Program-made: the position numbers and the translations under genes
DNA from: Primulina eburnea
Taxonomy: Eukaryota > Streptophyta > Magnoliopsida > Lamiales > Gesneriaceae
Direction: 5' to 3'
NCBI RefSeq assembly: GCF_022965805.1
Contig: NC_133104.1
Location: 21,971,308-22,035,307, forward strand
DNA length: 64,000 nucleotides
Part shown: positions 31,791 through 41,812 of the stretch, in pieces
How the letters are laid out: every line of letters starts with the position of its first letter
How positions within the stretch are numbered: the first letter of the stretch is position 1
The notes under the pieces: generated by a model
Databases searched by the model: none
What the model saw: only the letters and a program-made list of their open reading frames with translations
What the model was told of the DNA's origin: nothing

Positions 31791-32916
31791 GCGCGAGGCT
31801 TCATTTCTTACTCGCCATTTCAGAGCGTTCCAGAGCGTTTTAGTCGTTTCTGAGAGGTTTCTAGTCTTTCCCGAGGTTCAGGCACTAGCAGGGAGCTACT
31901 GGCTTTGTAGCGGAGCTGTGCTCTAGTTGGGAGCTAGCGGCATCAGCGGGCTAGCGACGGACGAAGGTTTGGAATTGTATCATTATTATTTCAGGATTAT
32001 CTAGTTAAGTCTGGTAGATAAGTTTTAGTGATGGTTTTCACTTGATGAATAGGCTTGGAATAGACCTGTTTGTCTGGTTTTCCAGTGGATTAGGATTGCA
32101 GTGATAGAGGTACGAAAGTACTATCCGAGATATCCCGGTCGAGTATACATTCTTATATGTGTTGCATGATTATGTGGTGTATTGATATATGTCATATGAT
32201 GCATGCTATTATGTCACGCTGTATGATGCATGTTGCATTTCATGTTGAGCCGTATCTCCTTCGAGATAGCCTTTACTGTTGAGCTGTATCTCTTTCGAGA
32301 TAAGCTATATCTTGTGGGGCCGCTCAGCCCTGTCTTGTGTTGTGGACGCATGGACACCGAGAGTACACAGTGGCCGACGGGTCCGGAGGGCTTCGGTGAT
32401 CCGGGACATTTTAGGTCCACGTCTGTTCTTGTAGTGGATGCAGTGACCCAGAGGAGTACCGCGCGGCACTATCCACTTGGCGCCTCTAGACTGAGCATAT
32501 TGAGATCCTTTGTTACTCCTGTTTCTTGACTACCCTGGTATCATATCATAGCATGTGCATTTCATATAGGTTTGTATACTCATGCTTTTGTACTGGGCGT
32601 TCTTATCGCTCATGTCCTCGGTTTTGTTTATCTTGGACACCCCATTCCCACGGGGCAGGCCTCAGGTTGGACAGCTCAGGAGGAGGAGGAGGAGGACGTT
32701 GAGTAGCTGGTTGGTTTAGTTCTTCGGTATCTTTTTGATTCGATATGGTTGTACCGTATATTCATTTTAGTTGAGTTGTCCTGGATTTTCGATTGGGTTG
32801 TATAACTATCTTTTGGTGACAGTTTTCCGCCTTTATTTCTGATTGTTTTTAATTAAGTTAATCGCATGCTTAGTTCTTGATTAGTAGGTGATTCTGGAAC
32901 GGGTCACTACAACAGC

Positions 32917-33600
32917 TCTCAAATGTTCTCGATGAAGTTCACGAGTCTTCGAATAAACCAAAATATCATCAATAAATACAATGACGAAACTGTCCAAATA
33001 AGACTTGAAGACTCGATTCATAAGATCCATAAAAACTGACGGTGCATTCGTTAACCCGAAAGACATAACCAAAAATTCATAATGACCATACCTAGTTCGA
33101 AAAGCAGTCTTAGGTATGTCGTCTTCTTTCACTTTCAATTGGTGATAACCCGATCGCAAATCAATCTTGGAAAATACTGTTGCCCCTTGCAATTGGTCAA
33201 AAAGATCATCAATTCGGGGCAAAGGATACTTGTTCTTAATTGTAACTTTGTTGATCTCTCGGTAGTCAATACACAAACGTAGTGACCAATCTTTCTTTTT
33301 CACAAACAACACTGGTGCCCCCCATGGTGAAGAACTCGGTCTAATAAAGCCTTTATCTAACAATTCTTGCAATTGGTTCTTTAATTCTTTCATTTCAGTC
33401 GGTGCTATTCGATAAGGGGCTTTAGAAATAGGAGCAGTACCAGGTACAACATCAATGACAAACTCGACTTCTCTATCGGGTGGCAATCTCGGCACATCAT
33501 CGGCAAAGACATCCGAATACTCTCGAACAATTTCAATACCATTAACATCCACATCATATTTCTCACTCACATCCATTACTGACGTCGGAAATCCTGACAC
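32917..33600 (-). pseudogene. GypC reverse transcriptase, N-terminal half
   Basis: From the protease-RT linker ([18 protein letters not shown]) through [56 protein letters not shown] and the catalytic [10 protein letters not shown] to the GypE junction. Small departures from relatives are visible (KKDW for KKDG, MSFG for MPFG). A frameshift near 33590 separates it from protease. The second half of RT is at 28411..29262. Confidence 0.9.
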
Positions 33601-35057
33601 CCCTTAACCAACATCTTATTCACCTTCAAGCAAGAAATAAAAGAAGTGCCAAGCGAAGTACCTGAACCCTTGAAGACATTACTGTCACCTTCTTCTGTCG
33701 GAAATCGCACCGTCTTTTCAACACAATCTATCGCTGCACGATACGATGATAGCCAATCCATACCCAAAATCACATCAAACTCAATCATAGGAATCACAAT
33801 AAGATCAGCAAACAAAATTCTCTAATTCACTTGAATAGGACAAGCTCTAATCACACTTGTTGGGCAAATCACATCTCCCGAGGGAAGCATAATAGTAAAC
33901 TGGAGAGGTTCAAATACAGGTGCAATACCCAACGATCTCATGAAAATTTCAGACATAAAAGAATGTGTAGCTCCAGTATCAATTAAAGTAAGGGCTACAT
34001 TGCCTGAAATCTGAATAGTACCTGATATAACCGACGTATCAGGATTAACACCCTCCTTAGTCAAAGAGAAGATGCGCCCTTGGACTCGTCCTCGGCCTGA
34101 AGATTGGGTGCAGTTGATGGCAATGTGACCTACACCTCCACATCTGTAACATTTGTTGCTCCCTACGAGACATTCACCCTTGTGGGGCTTGTTGCATTTG
34201 GAAAATAAAGGTCTATTCGTCTCAGACTGAACTGCAGGAGCTTTACCTCGATGTTCTTCTTTTCCTTTGCCTTTGTATCCCCCTTTAAAACTTTGATTCG
34301 AAGCTTGATTCTTTTGATTGAAGTTTTGCCTTCTCAATTGTCTTTCCTTCTCAATCTCTTTCTCATCCTGTTCCGCTAAAAGAGCTTTCTCCACGATCTC
34401 CTTATACGTTGCGGCCTTAGACATTCTGACATCCTTCCTGATCTCGGCTCTCAAGCCTCTCATGAAGTGTTCCCCTCGATCTTTGTCATTCGAAGCAATG
34501 AAAGGAACAAACAAGCAACCTTCTTCAAACTTCAAAATAAAATCATTCACATTCAAGTTGCCCTGGTTTAGTTCCAAGAACTCCTTCACTTTCCGAGTCT
34601 TGACATCCGTGGAGAAATATTTGTCATAAAATAGCTCCTTGAACTCATTCCATTTAAGGGTTTGAACATTGACAGTTACCTTCGTAGCCTCCCACCAAAT
34701 GCGCGCAGTCTTGGTTAGAAGAAACACTGCACAACTAACTCGATCATTATCTTCAAAGTGTAGATAGTCAAAGATTGCTTCAATAGCTTTAACCCATTCC
34801 ATAGCTGCAAGAGGATCCGTACCTCCCACGAACTCAGGTGGATTCATTCTTTTAAATCTGTCATAAGCTCCCTCTGAACTGGGCTCCTGCCTCACAAGGC
34901 CTCTACCTCTCCCTTGAGCTGGGTTCTGCAATCTCAATAACTGTTGGATCTGTTCTCCATGAACTTTGGCTTGCTCCTTGAGCAACTTACTAAACTCACC
35001 AACAACTCGAGATGAGGAACTATCTTCTTCCTCTACAACTTTCCTCTTAGGTGGCAT
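33576..35057 (-). pseudogene. GypC gag and protease, one internal stop
   Basis: Gag starts MPPKRKVVEEED at 35057. The core has PPEFVGGTDPLAAMEWV and IWWEATKV, the DUF/Retrotrans_gag type of Tekay elements. A lysine-rich region precedes the zinc knuckle CYRCGGVGHIAINC. The protease active site is LTLIDTGATHSF. A TAG at 33822..33824 interrupts the protease; the same frame continues (LFADLIVIPM, ILGMDWL) to about 33590, where it shifts into RT. The gag part alone is open over roughly 400 codons. Confidence 0.92.
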
Positions 35058-35218
35058 CTCCTACATTGCATCTCAGTTTAAAATCATTTGAAATCATATA
35101 TATACCATAAAAGATACATACCATCATATCATTACGTCAATGAGTTGCAGAAGTATACATACCGAAGTGTCTCAAACAGAAGAAGTCATGTGCCAATCCA
35201 TTGGTCCGAAAAATCATG
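35058..35218 (-). other. GypC leader between primer site and gag
   Basis: About 160 nt of untranslated sequence; nothing else recognised. Confidence 0.7.
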
Positions 35219-35230
35219 GCTCTGATACCA
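35219..35230 (-). other. GypC primer binding site
   Basis: In element direction TGGTATCAGAGC, exact initiator tRNA-Met type, 5 nt after the LTR end. Confidence 0.93.
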
Positions 35231-35235
35231 CTAAA

Positions 35236-36166
35236 TGTGACTCCCTGACCCGTTTTAAAAGAAAATAAACTCTAAAATGCGGAAGCTTTAAAATAAATGA
35301 ACTTGGAGGATATATGATCTTTAAAAAAAATTTGGCAAAGTTTCCCCATAAAAAGAACTCATAACCTACCTCAATAAATAAAACCAAAACACAATAGAAT
35401 TATCACAACTAAACATAACAATATACACATTCAAAAATAGAACTTGTGATTACCAAAATATTTGAGACGAGTTAAACTCCCCAAAATATACCAAATGCTT
35501 TACAACAAAATATAATAGTAAACTTCCATCAACACGAAACAAAATACTTTCTTACCCATCCATAACCAAAATAATCCTTCACCCTTCCTCCAAGCTTGGC
35601 ACATTTCCATCTTCTGTCTTGACACCACGCTGTATCAATCCCGTTTACCTGCATCTGCATCTCATGAACATAACTGAAATGAGTTATAAAACTCAGCAAG
35701 TAGACCTTTAAATAACAAATACATATACCATAGTTCAATGGAAGAATCCGTATCATTTCTTTACCGCGATATGCCATCAATCAATAAAATACATACATAA
35801 CAATTATAAGATGGCATCTATAGCATAATTCATTTCTTTTCATTTGTATGGCATTGATAGGTCATCAATCAATGGTACACATGTACGTCTCAGTCAAAAT
35901 CAGTCACAGTACATGTCATTATGTTGATCAACTTCAGTCAAGTGGGTCTAGAATTACCATAGGTAACACCACAATACCATATAACCATCAAGCCATAAAA
36001 AAAACATTCATTGAAACATTTAATCAAACATGTGGTGTGCGTGCTAAAACCTTAGCTCCTTTACTTTGCCATTTGGCTTCAATTCCATTTCTTTTGAACA
36101 TATCAATACATACCATATATATAATCAATGATTTAAAGGAGCTAACATCATTTAAAACACCATTTA
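35236..36166 (-). repeat. GypC 5' LTR, part next to the primer site
   Basis: Matches 24914..25850 of the other LTR. Cut at 36166 by GypD; the rest is at 43621..44724. Confidence 0.94.
36162..36166. other. GypD target-site duplication, left copy (ATTTA)
   Basis: ATTTA here and at 43616..43620. The GypC LTR continues without gap when GypD and one copy are removed. Confidence 0.94.
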
Positions 36167-36264
36167 TGTAAGGCTCGAGAATTATCCGTGTCATCGATGT
36201 GAGACTTGAAACCATGAGAATGCATGATATTTAGAGTGGAATTTGTGAAGCATGGCCGAAGCCA

Positions 36265-36470
36265 CACCGCCCCCGCGGTGCTAAGACTACCGCACCCGCG
36301 GTGTAGGTGACAGAAATTGGTGAATTTGTGCGAACAGACACCGCACCCGCGGTGCTAGCAAGACCGCCCCCGCGGTGTGAGACCGCACCCGCGGTCTAGG
36401 TGCTACATTTTTGGATGAACTCGCCGTAAGCACAGCGCACCCGCACTCTTGAGTTACTGCACCCGCGGTC
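36265..36470 (+). repeat. CACCGC-ACCC-GCGGTG inverted-repeat array, GypD 5' LTR
   Basis: Seven units of the form ACCGCACCCGCGGT (5-6 bp arms, spacer about 4 nt), one of them degraded. The array ends about 45 nt before the TATA box. The 3' LTR has eight units. Confidence 0.92.
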
Positions 36471-36515
36471 TGCATGCGAGATTGCCACCTTTGAATTTCG
36501 TGTTGACACATGGCA

Positions 36516-36530
36516 CATATATATATATAG
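36516..36530 (+). promoter_or_regulatory. TATA box of the GypD LTR
   Basis: CATATATATATATAG, 45 nt downstream of the palindromes; the same box is in the 3' LTR. Confidence 0.65.
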
Positions 36531-37608
36531 GAATCTGCTGAGTCTTCATTTTTCAGATCTCCATAGCAAGAACCGAGAGCTCCCAAGAAATCCTTCAAAC
36601 TTCTTTCAAGTTGTGATTTAGATTGTGCAAGATTTAGAGATCCGATTTTAATTCCGAGGTAAGATTTGTGTTCCTTGCATTGACGGCTACAAAGTGACGT
36701 AAGTTTTATGCATTTTCAGCATGGTTCGAAACATAGGTGTTGGAGAATTTATGATTTTGTTGAAGATATGTGTTCTTGATAGTATGTGCTTGATATATTC
36801 ACTAACGAATCGAATTATGGATGTCATATGCTATGGGTTCGATTTTCCAGCATGCATGGATCGAGTTTATGCAGATTTCAGAATATATATGGATGTGTTG
36901 ATGGGATTAGGAATGAATTATGATTGTGTATCATTGTTTGAGTTGATCGGTATTGCGAGAATACGCCGTTATGCCGTCGATTGTTACCGGGATGGAGTAT
37001 TGACTTGTACAAGATTTTGATATGAGTTATATCTTGATAGAATGCTTTGTATATTGTCATTTCAGATTAGTCTTGACAGAGTGACATTCCGACTTCAAGA
37101 TCTCGACAGACATTGTGCGACGAAAGGTATAATTCATGTGGTCACGGGATTGCACAACTCGATTCAGATTTGATACGAGTTTCCCTAAATCACATACTAG
37201 ATTGTTATTACATTTGATTATGTAATGCCTTGTTTATTGATTTATATTCGAGTCCTGAGATAGGAGAGATTGGCAGACTTGCCAACACTAGACGTTTCGG
37301 TGTATCGACGCATAGGAGCAGATTTGCTATATGTGTAGACCCTCGATACAGAGTTGACCGAAGTCTAGGAATAAGACGTACCGTTGCCCCTATTGGTTGA
37401 GTAGGTGACAGACCGTCTTATTCACACCGGGATCCCTAGATTAGAAATGAGTCGAGTCAAGATTTAAATGTTGAATACAGATTTGTATTCTTCTACATGT
37501 TTAGATTTTATTCATGTTACTTGATATATTCTATGCTTTTGTACATGATTATGACATTGCATGCATCCATGTTTTATACTGGGATATGTTCTCACCGGAG
37601 TTATCCGG

Positions 37609-37642
37609 CTGTTGTCGTGTCTGTATGTGTGCATGGCAACAG
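37609..37642 (+). other. U5 hairpin, GypD 5' LTR
   Basis: CTGTTGTCGTG and CATGGCAACAG pair through 11 positions if two G:U-type wobbles are allowed, around a 12-nt loop. Counterpart of the GypB hairpin. Second copy at 43278..43311. Confidence 0.65.
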
Positions 37643-37951
37643 GTGGGGCAGGATCAGGGTCACGACGAGGAAGAGAGAGTTGATAGCGTGGAGATCTCGG
37701 GCGTGGAAGATTCCTAGTGTTTCCTACTGGACTTGTAGCACTTATGTTTGTAGTTGTTATTGAACACTAGTGTATGTTTGTACGCACAGACTTGTATGTA
37801 TATTACGTTGTTTAATTTCTATTGAGACATGTGATGCTTTCGTTAATACATTTAAATTAATGTTAAAAGCAAAATTTTGACCCACATTTTCGAACAAAGA
37901 TCCAATTAAATCCCAAAAGAAGAGAGTTAGAGCCCGGGTCCCCACAACAGG

Positions 37952-37963
37952 TGGTATCAGAGC
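37952..37963 (+). other. GypD primer binding site
   Basis: TGGTATCAGAGC, 5 nt after the 5' LTR. Confidence 0.93.
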
Positions 37964-38203
37964 AGTAGGTTCTGTAGACTGAGATAGAGTAGAATGAGCG
38001 GGGTAGATCGAGTCATCTTCCTTGCTTTTGAGATGCTAGCATGGTTTATTGCTTTCCCTATTATATGTTGTGTTGTATTATCTGAATTGATTTACAGCAT
38101 TTCAAGCCTGAATCAGAACCGATTCTTGATCAGAGTCTATGATCAGAGGAAGGCTGAGACAGATGATATTGGTTGTGTACTAATCAGTTTTATGATCAGA
38201 TTT

Positions 38204-39688
38204 ATGCCGCCTAGACGAGTGCCACAGCCAGAGCAGGGTAGCACGACCGGTGCACAGATGGATGTTACCGCTACGCCGATGGAGACCTTATTGAAGAGAT
38301 TTCAGTCTTTCCATCCGCCTACCCTGAAGGGCACAGAGAGTGCAGTAGAGTGCAAGAGCTGGCTTGATGATATCGAGATGTTGTTTGAGTCTTTGGCATA
38401 TACTGATGAGCGACGTGTGAAGTTGATAGGGCATCAGATGCAAGAGGTTGCAAAGAGCTGGTGGTTGACGACGAAGAGAGCCTTGGAGCACCGAGGCATT
38501 GACATTACGTGGAAAGTTTTCAAAGATGAGTTCTATCAGCGCTTCTTCCCCGTCTCCTACCGGAAAGATAAGGGAGCTGAATTTGCGAATCTGAAGCAGG
38601 GACAGTGGAACATTGAGGAGTATGTTGCTAAATTTTCTGCATTGCTACGATTTGCACCGCATGTGGCCGGGAACGACGAGGCAGTGGCCGATCAGTTCAT
38701 CAACGGATTGAATCCGGATGTTTTTACTTTGGTGAACACGGGACGGCCTAGTACTTTTTCAGAGGCACTGAACCGAGCAAAGGGAGCAGAGGCTGGCTTG
38801 ATCAGGCAGCGAGGGGCTCCCTACGGTGTTCAGGTGCAGAGACCGCCACAGCCTACCACCGTTCAATTTCAACCACCTCCTCCTCGTTTTGACAGCGGAG
38901 ATAGTGGTAGTGGCAAGAAGGATTTTCTGAAGGCTAAGGGCAAACAGTTTAAGAAATCTGGGAATAGTTCATCGAGTTCGAGTGGATCTCGACAGAGAGG
39001 TCAGGGTTCAGATTACAGTGGCGTGTATTGTAGCTCGTGTGGAGGACGACATGCGACGGAGCAGTGTCAAGGAGTTATGGGACGCTGCAACATCTGTAGG
39101 CAACAGGGACACTTCGCTAGAGTTTGTCCTCAGAGAGGTGCACAACGATTCCAGAGCACAGGATCATCAGCACCAGCGCCACAGATGGAGAGACAGGCAT
39201 CTTCTGTACACTCCTTTCAGACACCCTCCACACAGACCCAGCAGAGACCAGGAGGTAGTCAGACGGTGAGTCAGCCTCCCAGACAGCAGGCACGTGTCTT
39301 TGCCCTGACAGAGGAGCAGGCGCTGGAGGTGCCAGATGACGTCATTGCAGGTAACTGTTTTCTTTGCGGTTATCCTGCATATGTGTTGATAGACACAGGG
39401 GCATCTCATACATTTATATCTGAACATTTTGCATTGAGACATTCATTGCCTGTTGAGTCGATGTCTACGGTAGTGTCTATAGCTTCTCCGTTGGGAAGTG
39501 GTTTGACATCTGTGACTACTGTTAGACACTGTATGCTTCAGTTTGAGGGGCATGAGATTGATCTTGATTGTGTAGTACTTGGTTTAGCTGATTTTGATTG
39601 TATAGTTGGCATAGACATGTTAACCATACAGGGCCACGGTAGATTGTTTCCACAAAATTGTCAGATTCAGACCCGACATGACAGATGA
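38204..39688 (+). pseudogene. GypD gag and protease
   Basis: I place the start at the ATG of MPPRRVPQPEQG, matching GypB and GypG, though the frame is open further upstream. The gag core has WWLTTKRALEHRG and YRKDKGAEFANLK. Two zinc knuckles are intact: CSSCGGRHATEQC and CNICRQQGHFARVC. A Gln/Pro-rich stretch leads to the protease with VLIDTGASHTF and DFDCIVGIDML. Just after that a small indel near 39625 shifts the frame, so the last 20 codons are not the native sequence. Gag itself (about 400 codons) looks functional. Confidence 0.92.
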
Positions 39689-40745
39689 GTGGAAATTTTA
39701 CGGCAAGGGTTCCAGATCTCGGATTCCCTTAGTATCTGCTCTGACTATGAGTAGACTGCTTCAGAGAGGAGCAGAGGGCTTTCTCGTATATTCAGTAGAT
39801 TTACTGAAGTCGAGCCCAGCATTGGCAGATTTGCCAGTGGTTTGCGAGTTTGCAGATGTTTTTCCTGATGAGATTCCAGGGTTGCCTCCGATTCGAGAGG
39901 TTGATTTCAACATAGATCTTATGCCCGGTTCTGTTCCTATTTCGAGAGCTCCGTATAGGATGGCACCGATAGAGCTGAAAGAGTTGAAAGCACAGTTGGA
40001 GGATCTTCTGTCCAAGGGATATATCAGACCCAGTGTATCACCTTGGGGTGCTCCGGTGCTTTTCGTTAGAAAGAAAGATGGTTCGATGCGACTGTGTATT
40101 GATTACAGACAGTTGAACAAGGCAACAGTGAAGAACAAGTATCCTTTGCCTCGCATCGACGATTTGTTTGACCAGTTACAGGGATCTTCGGTATATTCGA
40201 AGATTGATTTGAGATCAGGGTATCATCAGCTCCGAGTTAGAGACGTTGATATTCCGAAGACTGCATACCGAACCAGGTATGGACATTACGATTTTGTTGT
40301 TATGCCTTTCGGTTTGACGAATGCACCTGCGGTGTTTATGAGTTTGATGAACCGCATTTTTCAGAGATATTTAGATGAGTTTGTAATTGTGTTTATCGAT
40401 GATATTTTGGTGTATTCGAAGAGTTTGACTGAGCATGCAGATCATCTGAGAATCGTGCTGAAGACTTTGCGACAGGAGCAGTTGTATGCCAAACTGTCCA
40501 AGTGCGAATTTTGGTTGCGACAGGTTGTCTTCTTGGGGCATATTATATCTGGAGATGGCATTGCAGTAGATCCGAGTAAAGTTGAGGCTGTTATCAGTTG
40601 GCCGATACCGACTTCTGTGCCTGAGATACGCAGTTTCATGGGTCTAGCCGGGTATTATCGTCGTTTTATCCGAGATTTCTCCAGTATAGCGAAGCCTATT
40701 ACCCAGTTGACACAGAAGAACATGCCGTTTGTATGGTCGGAGGAT
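39626..40745 (+). pseudogene. GypD reverse transcriptase
   Basis: The frame is open from about 39678. Motifs: [56 protein letters not shown] and the catalytic [10 protein letters not shown]; then LGHIISGDG and [14 protein letters not shown]. All RT catalytic residues are present. At about 40745 (WSEDC) the sequence jumps into the integrase core, so RNase H is missing. The open frame runs on out of frame to 40808. Confidence 0.92.
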
Positions 40746-41710
40746 TGTGATAGACAGACTGACCAAGTCAGCGTGTTTTATTCCGTACAGGATGACCTAT
40801 CGACATGATCAGATGGCAGAGTTGTATGTCAAGGAGGTCGTCAGATTGCACGGTATGCCGAAGTCGATAGTATCAGATCGTGATCCACGATTCACTTCTC
40901 ACTTTTGGCACAGCTTGCAGCAGGCTTTGGGTACGACTTTACACCTGAGCACTGTTATCATCCCCAGACAGACGGACAGTCAGAGCGGACTATCCAGACT
41001 TTAGAGGATATGTTGAGAGCTGTAGTACTAGACTTTGGTACTAGTTGGCAGGATTCATTGCCGTTGTGTGAGTTTTCATACAACAACAGCTATCAGACGA
41101 GCATAGAGATGGCACCGTTCGAAGCTTTATACGGAAAGAAGTGCAGATATCCGTTGTACTGGGATGATATTTCTGAGGTACCAGTGTTGGGGCCTGATAT
41201 GATTCGTGAGATGACAGAGAAAGTGAAGATCATTCAGAAGCGAATGAAGACGGCACAGGATAGGCAAGCGAAGTACGCCAATATTAGACGCAGACCGTTA
41301 GTATTTGAACAGGGAGACAGAGTATTTCTGAAGATTTCACCTTTCAGAGGCGTTGTCAGATTTGGCAAACGTGGGAAGTTGTCTCCTAAATACGTTGGTC
41401 CGTATGAGATTCTTGAGAAGATTGGCGATCGAGCTTACAGATTTGCTCTTCCTCCTTCACTGTCTGGTATACATGACGTTTTTCATGTATCGATGTTGCG
41501 CAGATATATGCCAGATGATTCGAAGCCGAGTTAGATCATACTCTGAGCTATGTTGAGCGACCGATACAGATTCTTGATCAGAAGGAGAAACAGCTTAGAA
41601 CCAAGACTATTCCGCTTGTGAAGGTTCAGTGGAGTCGTCATGGTATCGAGGAAGCAACTTGGGAGACGGAGTCTGAGATGAGACAGAGGCATCCCGAGCT
41701 ATTCTTATGA
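40746..41710 (+). pseudogene. GypD integrase remnant, zinc domain deleted
   Basis: It begins in the core at [17 protein letters not shown], directly after [13 protein letters not shown] (Asp) and QTDGQSERTIQTLE (Glu) are present but in different frames, because of an indel near 40950. The C-terminal part shows FHVSMLRRYMPDD, then a deletion of about 20 nt with a frame change near 41520, then VQWSRHGIEEATWETE (chromodomain-like tail) ending at the TGA 41708..41710. The first catalytic Asp (in the MDFV block) was lost with the deletion. Inactive. Confidence 0.9.
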
Positions 41711-41774
41711 TGTGAGTCTTTCTTCCCACTTTTACTTTACTGTTTTGTGTATACATGCTTGATTACTGGTTTAT

Positions 41775-41792
41775 GAGTTCGAGGACGAACTC
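41775..41792 (+). other. Pre-polypurine hairpin of GypD
   Basis: GAGTTCG-AGGA-CGAACTC, a 7-bp stem with AGGA loop, 6 nt before the purine tract. Confidence 0.8.
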
Positions 41793-41798
41793 CTGTCT

Positions 41799-41812
41799 AA
41801 GAGGGGGAGAAA
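41799..41812 (+). other. GypD polypurine tract
   Basis: AAGAGGGGGAGAAA directly before the 3' LTR. Confidence 0.92.

Larger units (their letters stand above)
29263..32911. mobile_element. GypE: gypsy-derived element with LTRs in inverted orientation
   Basis: A single insertion flanked by the TSD ACAGC. The left 1429 nt are the LTR in reverse; then come 769 nt of pol 3' end and purine tract in forward orientation; then the full forward LTR (1451 bp). Both outer ends are therefore the U5 end of the LTR (TGTAGTGACCC inward from each side). The arms differ at only about four positions by eye. A normal LTR element has direct repeats with U3 on one end. The left arm lacks the first 23 or so nt of U3. 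Being bounded by a TSD argues that it integrated in this form. Confidence 0.93.
31461..32911 (+). repeat. GypE right arm: complete forward LTR (1451 bp)
   Basis: It starts TGTAGTATCCCG after the purine tract and ends GGGTCACTACA at the TSD. It holds the palindrome array (31517..31772), a strong TATA box (31779..31790) and a GGA triplet run (about 32682..32697). No gene is supported. Confidence 0.95.
36167..37946 (+). repeat. GypD 5' LTR (1780 bp)
   Basis: Starts TGTAAGGCTCGAGA, ends GGGTCCCCACA. Contains the palindrome array (36265..36470), a TATA box (36516..36530) and U5 hairpins. Small open frames inside are repeated in the 3' LTR only because LTRs are copies. Confidence 0.95.

Noticed and set aside
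29263..32911. DNA transposon with 1.4-kb terminal inverted repeats
   Set aside because: The arms are LTRs with a purine tract and gypsy pol between them, and a 5-bp TSD; no transposase is present.
36721..37020. 99-codon open frame conserved at 42390..42689
   Set aside because: Both copies lie in the LTRs of GypD and are alike only because LTRs are duplicates; no domain recognised.
37497..37763. 88-codon open frame conserved at 43166..43432
   Set aside because: It covers the U5 hairpin region of the LTR; conservation is explained by LTR identity and RNA structure.
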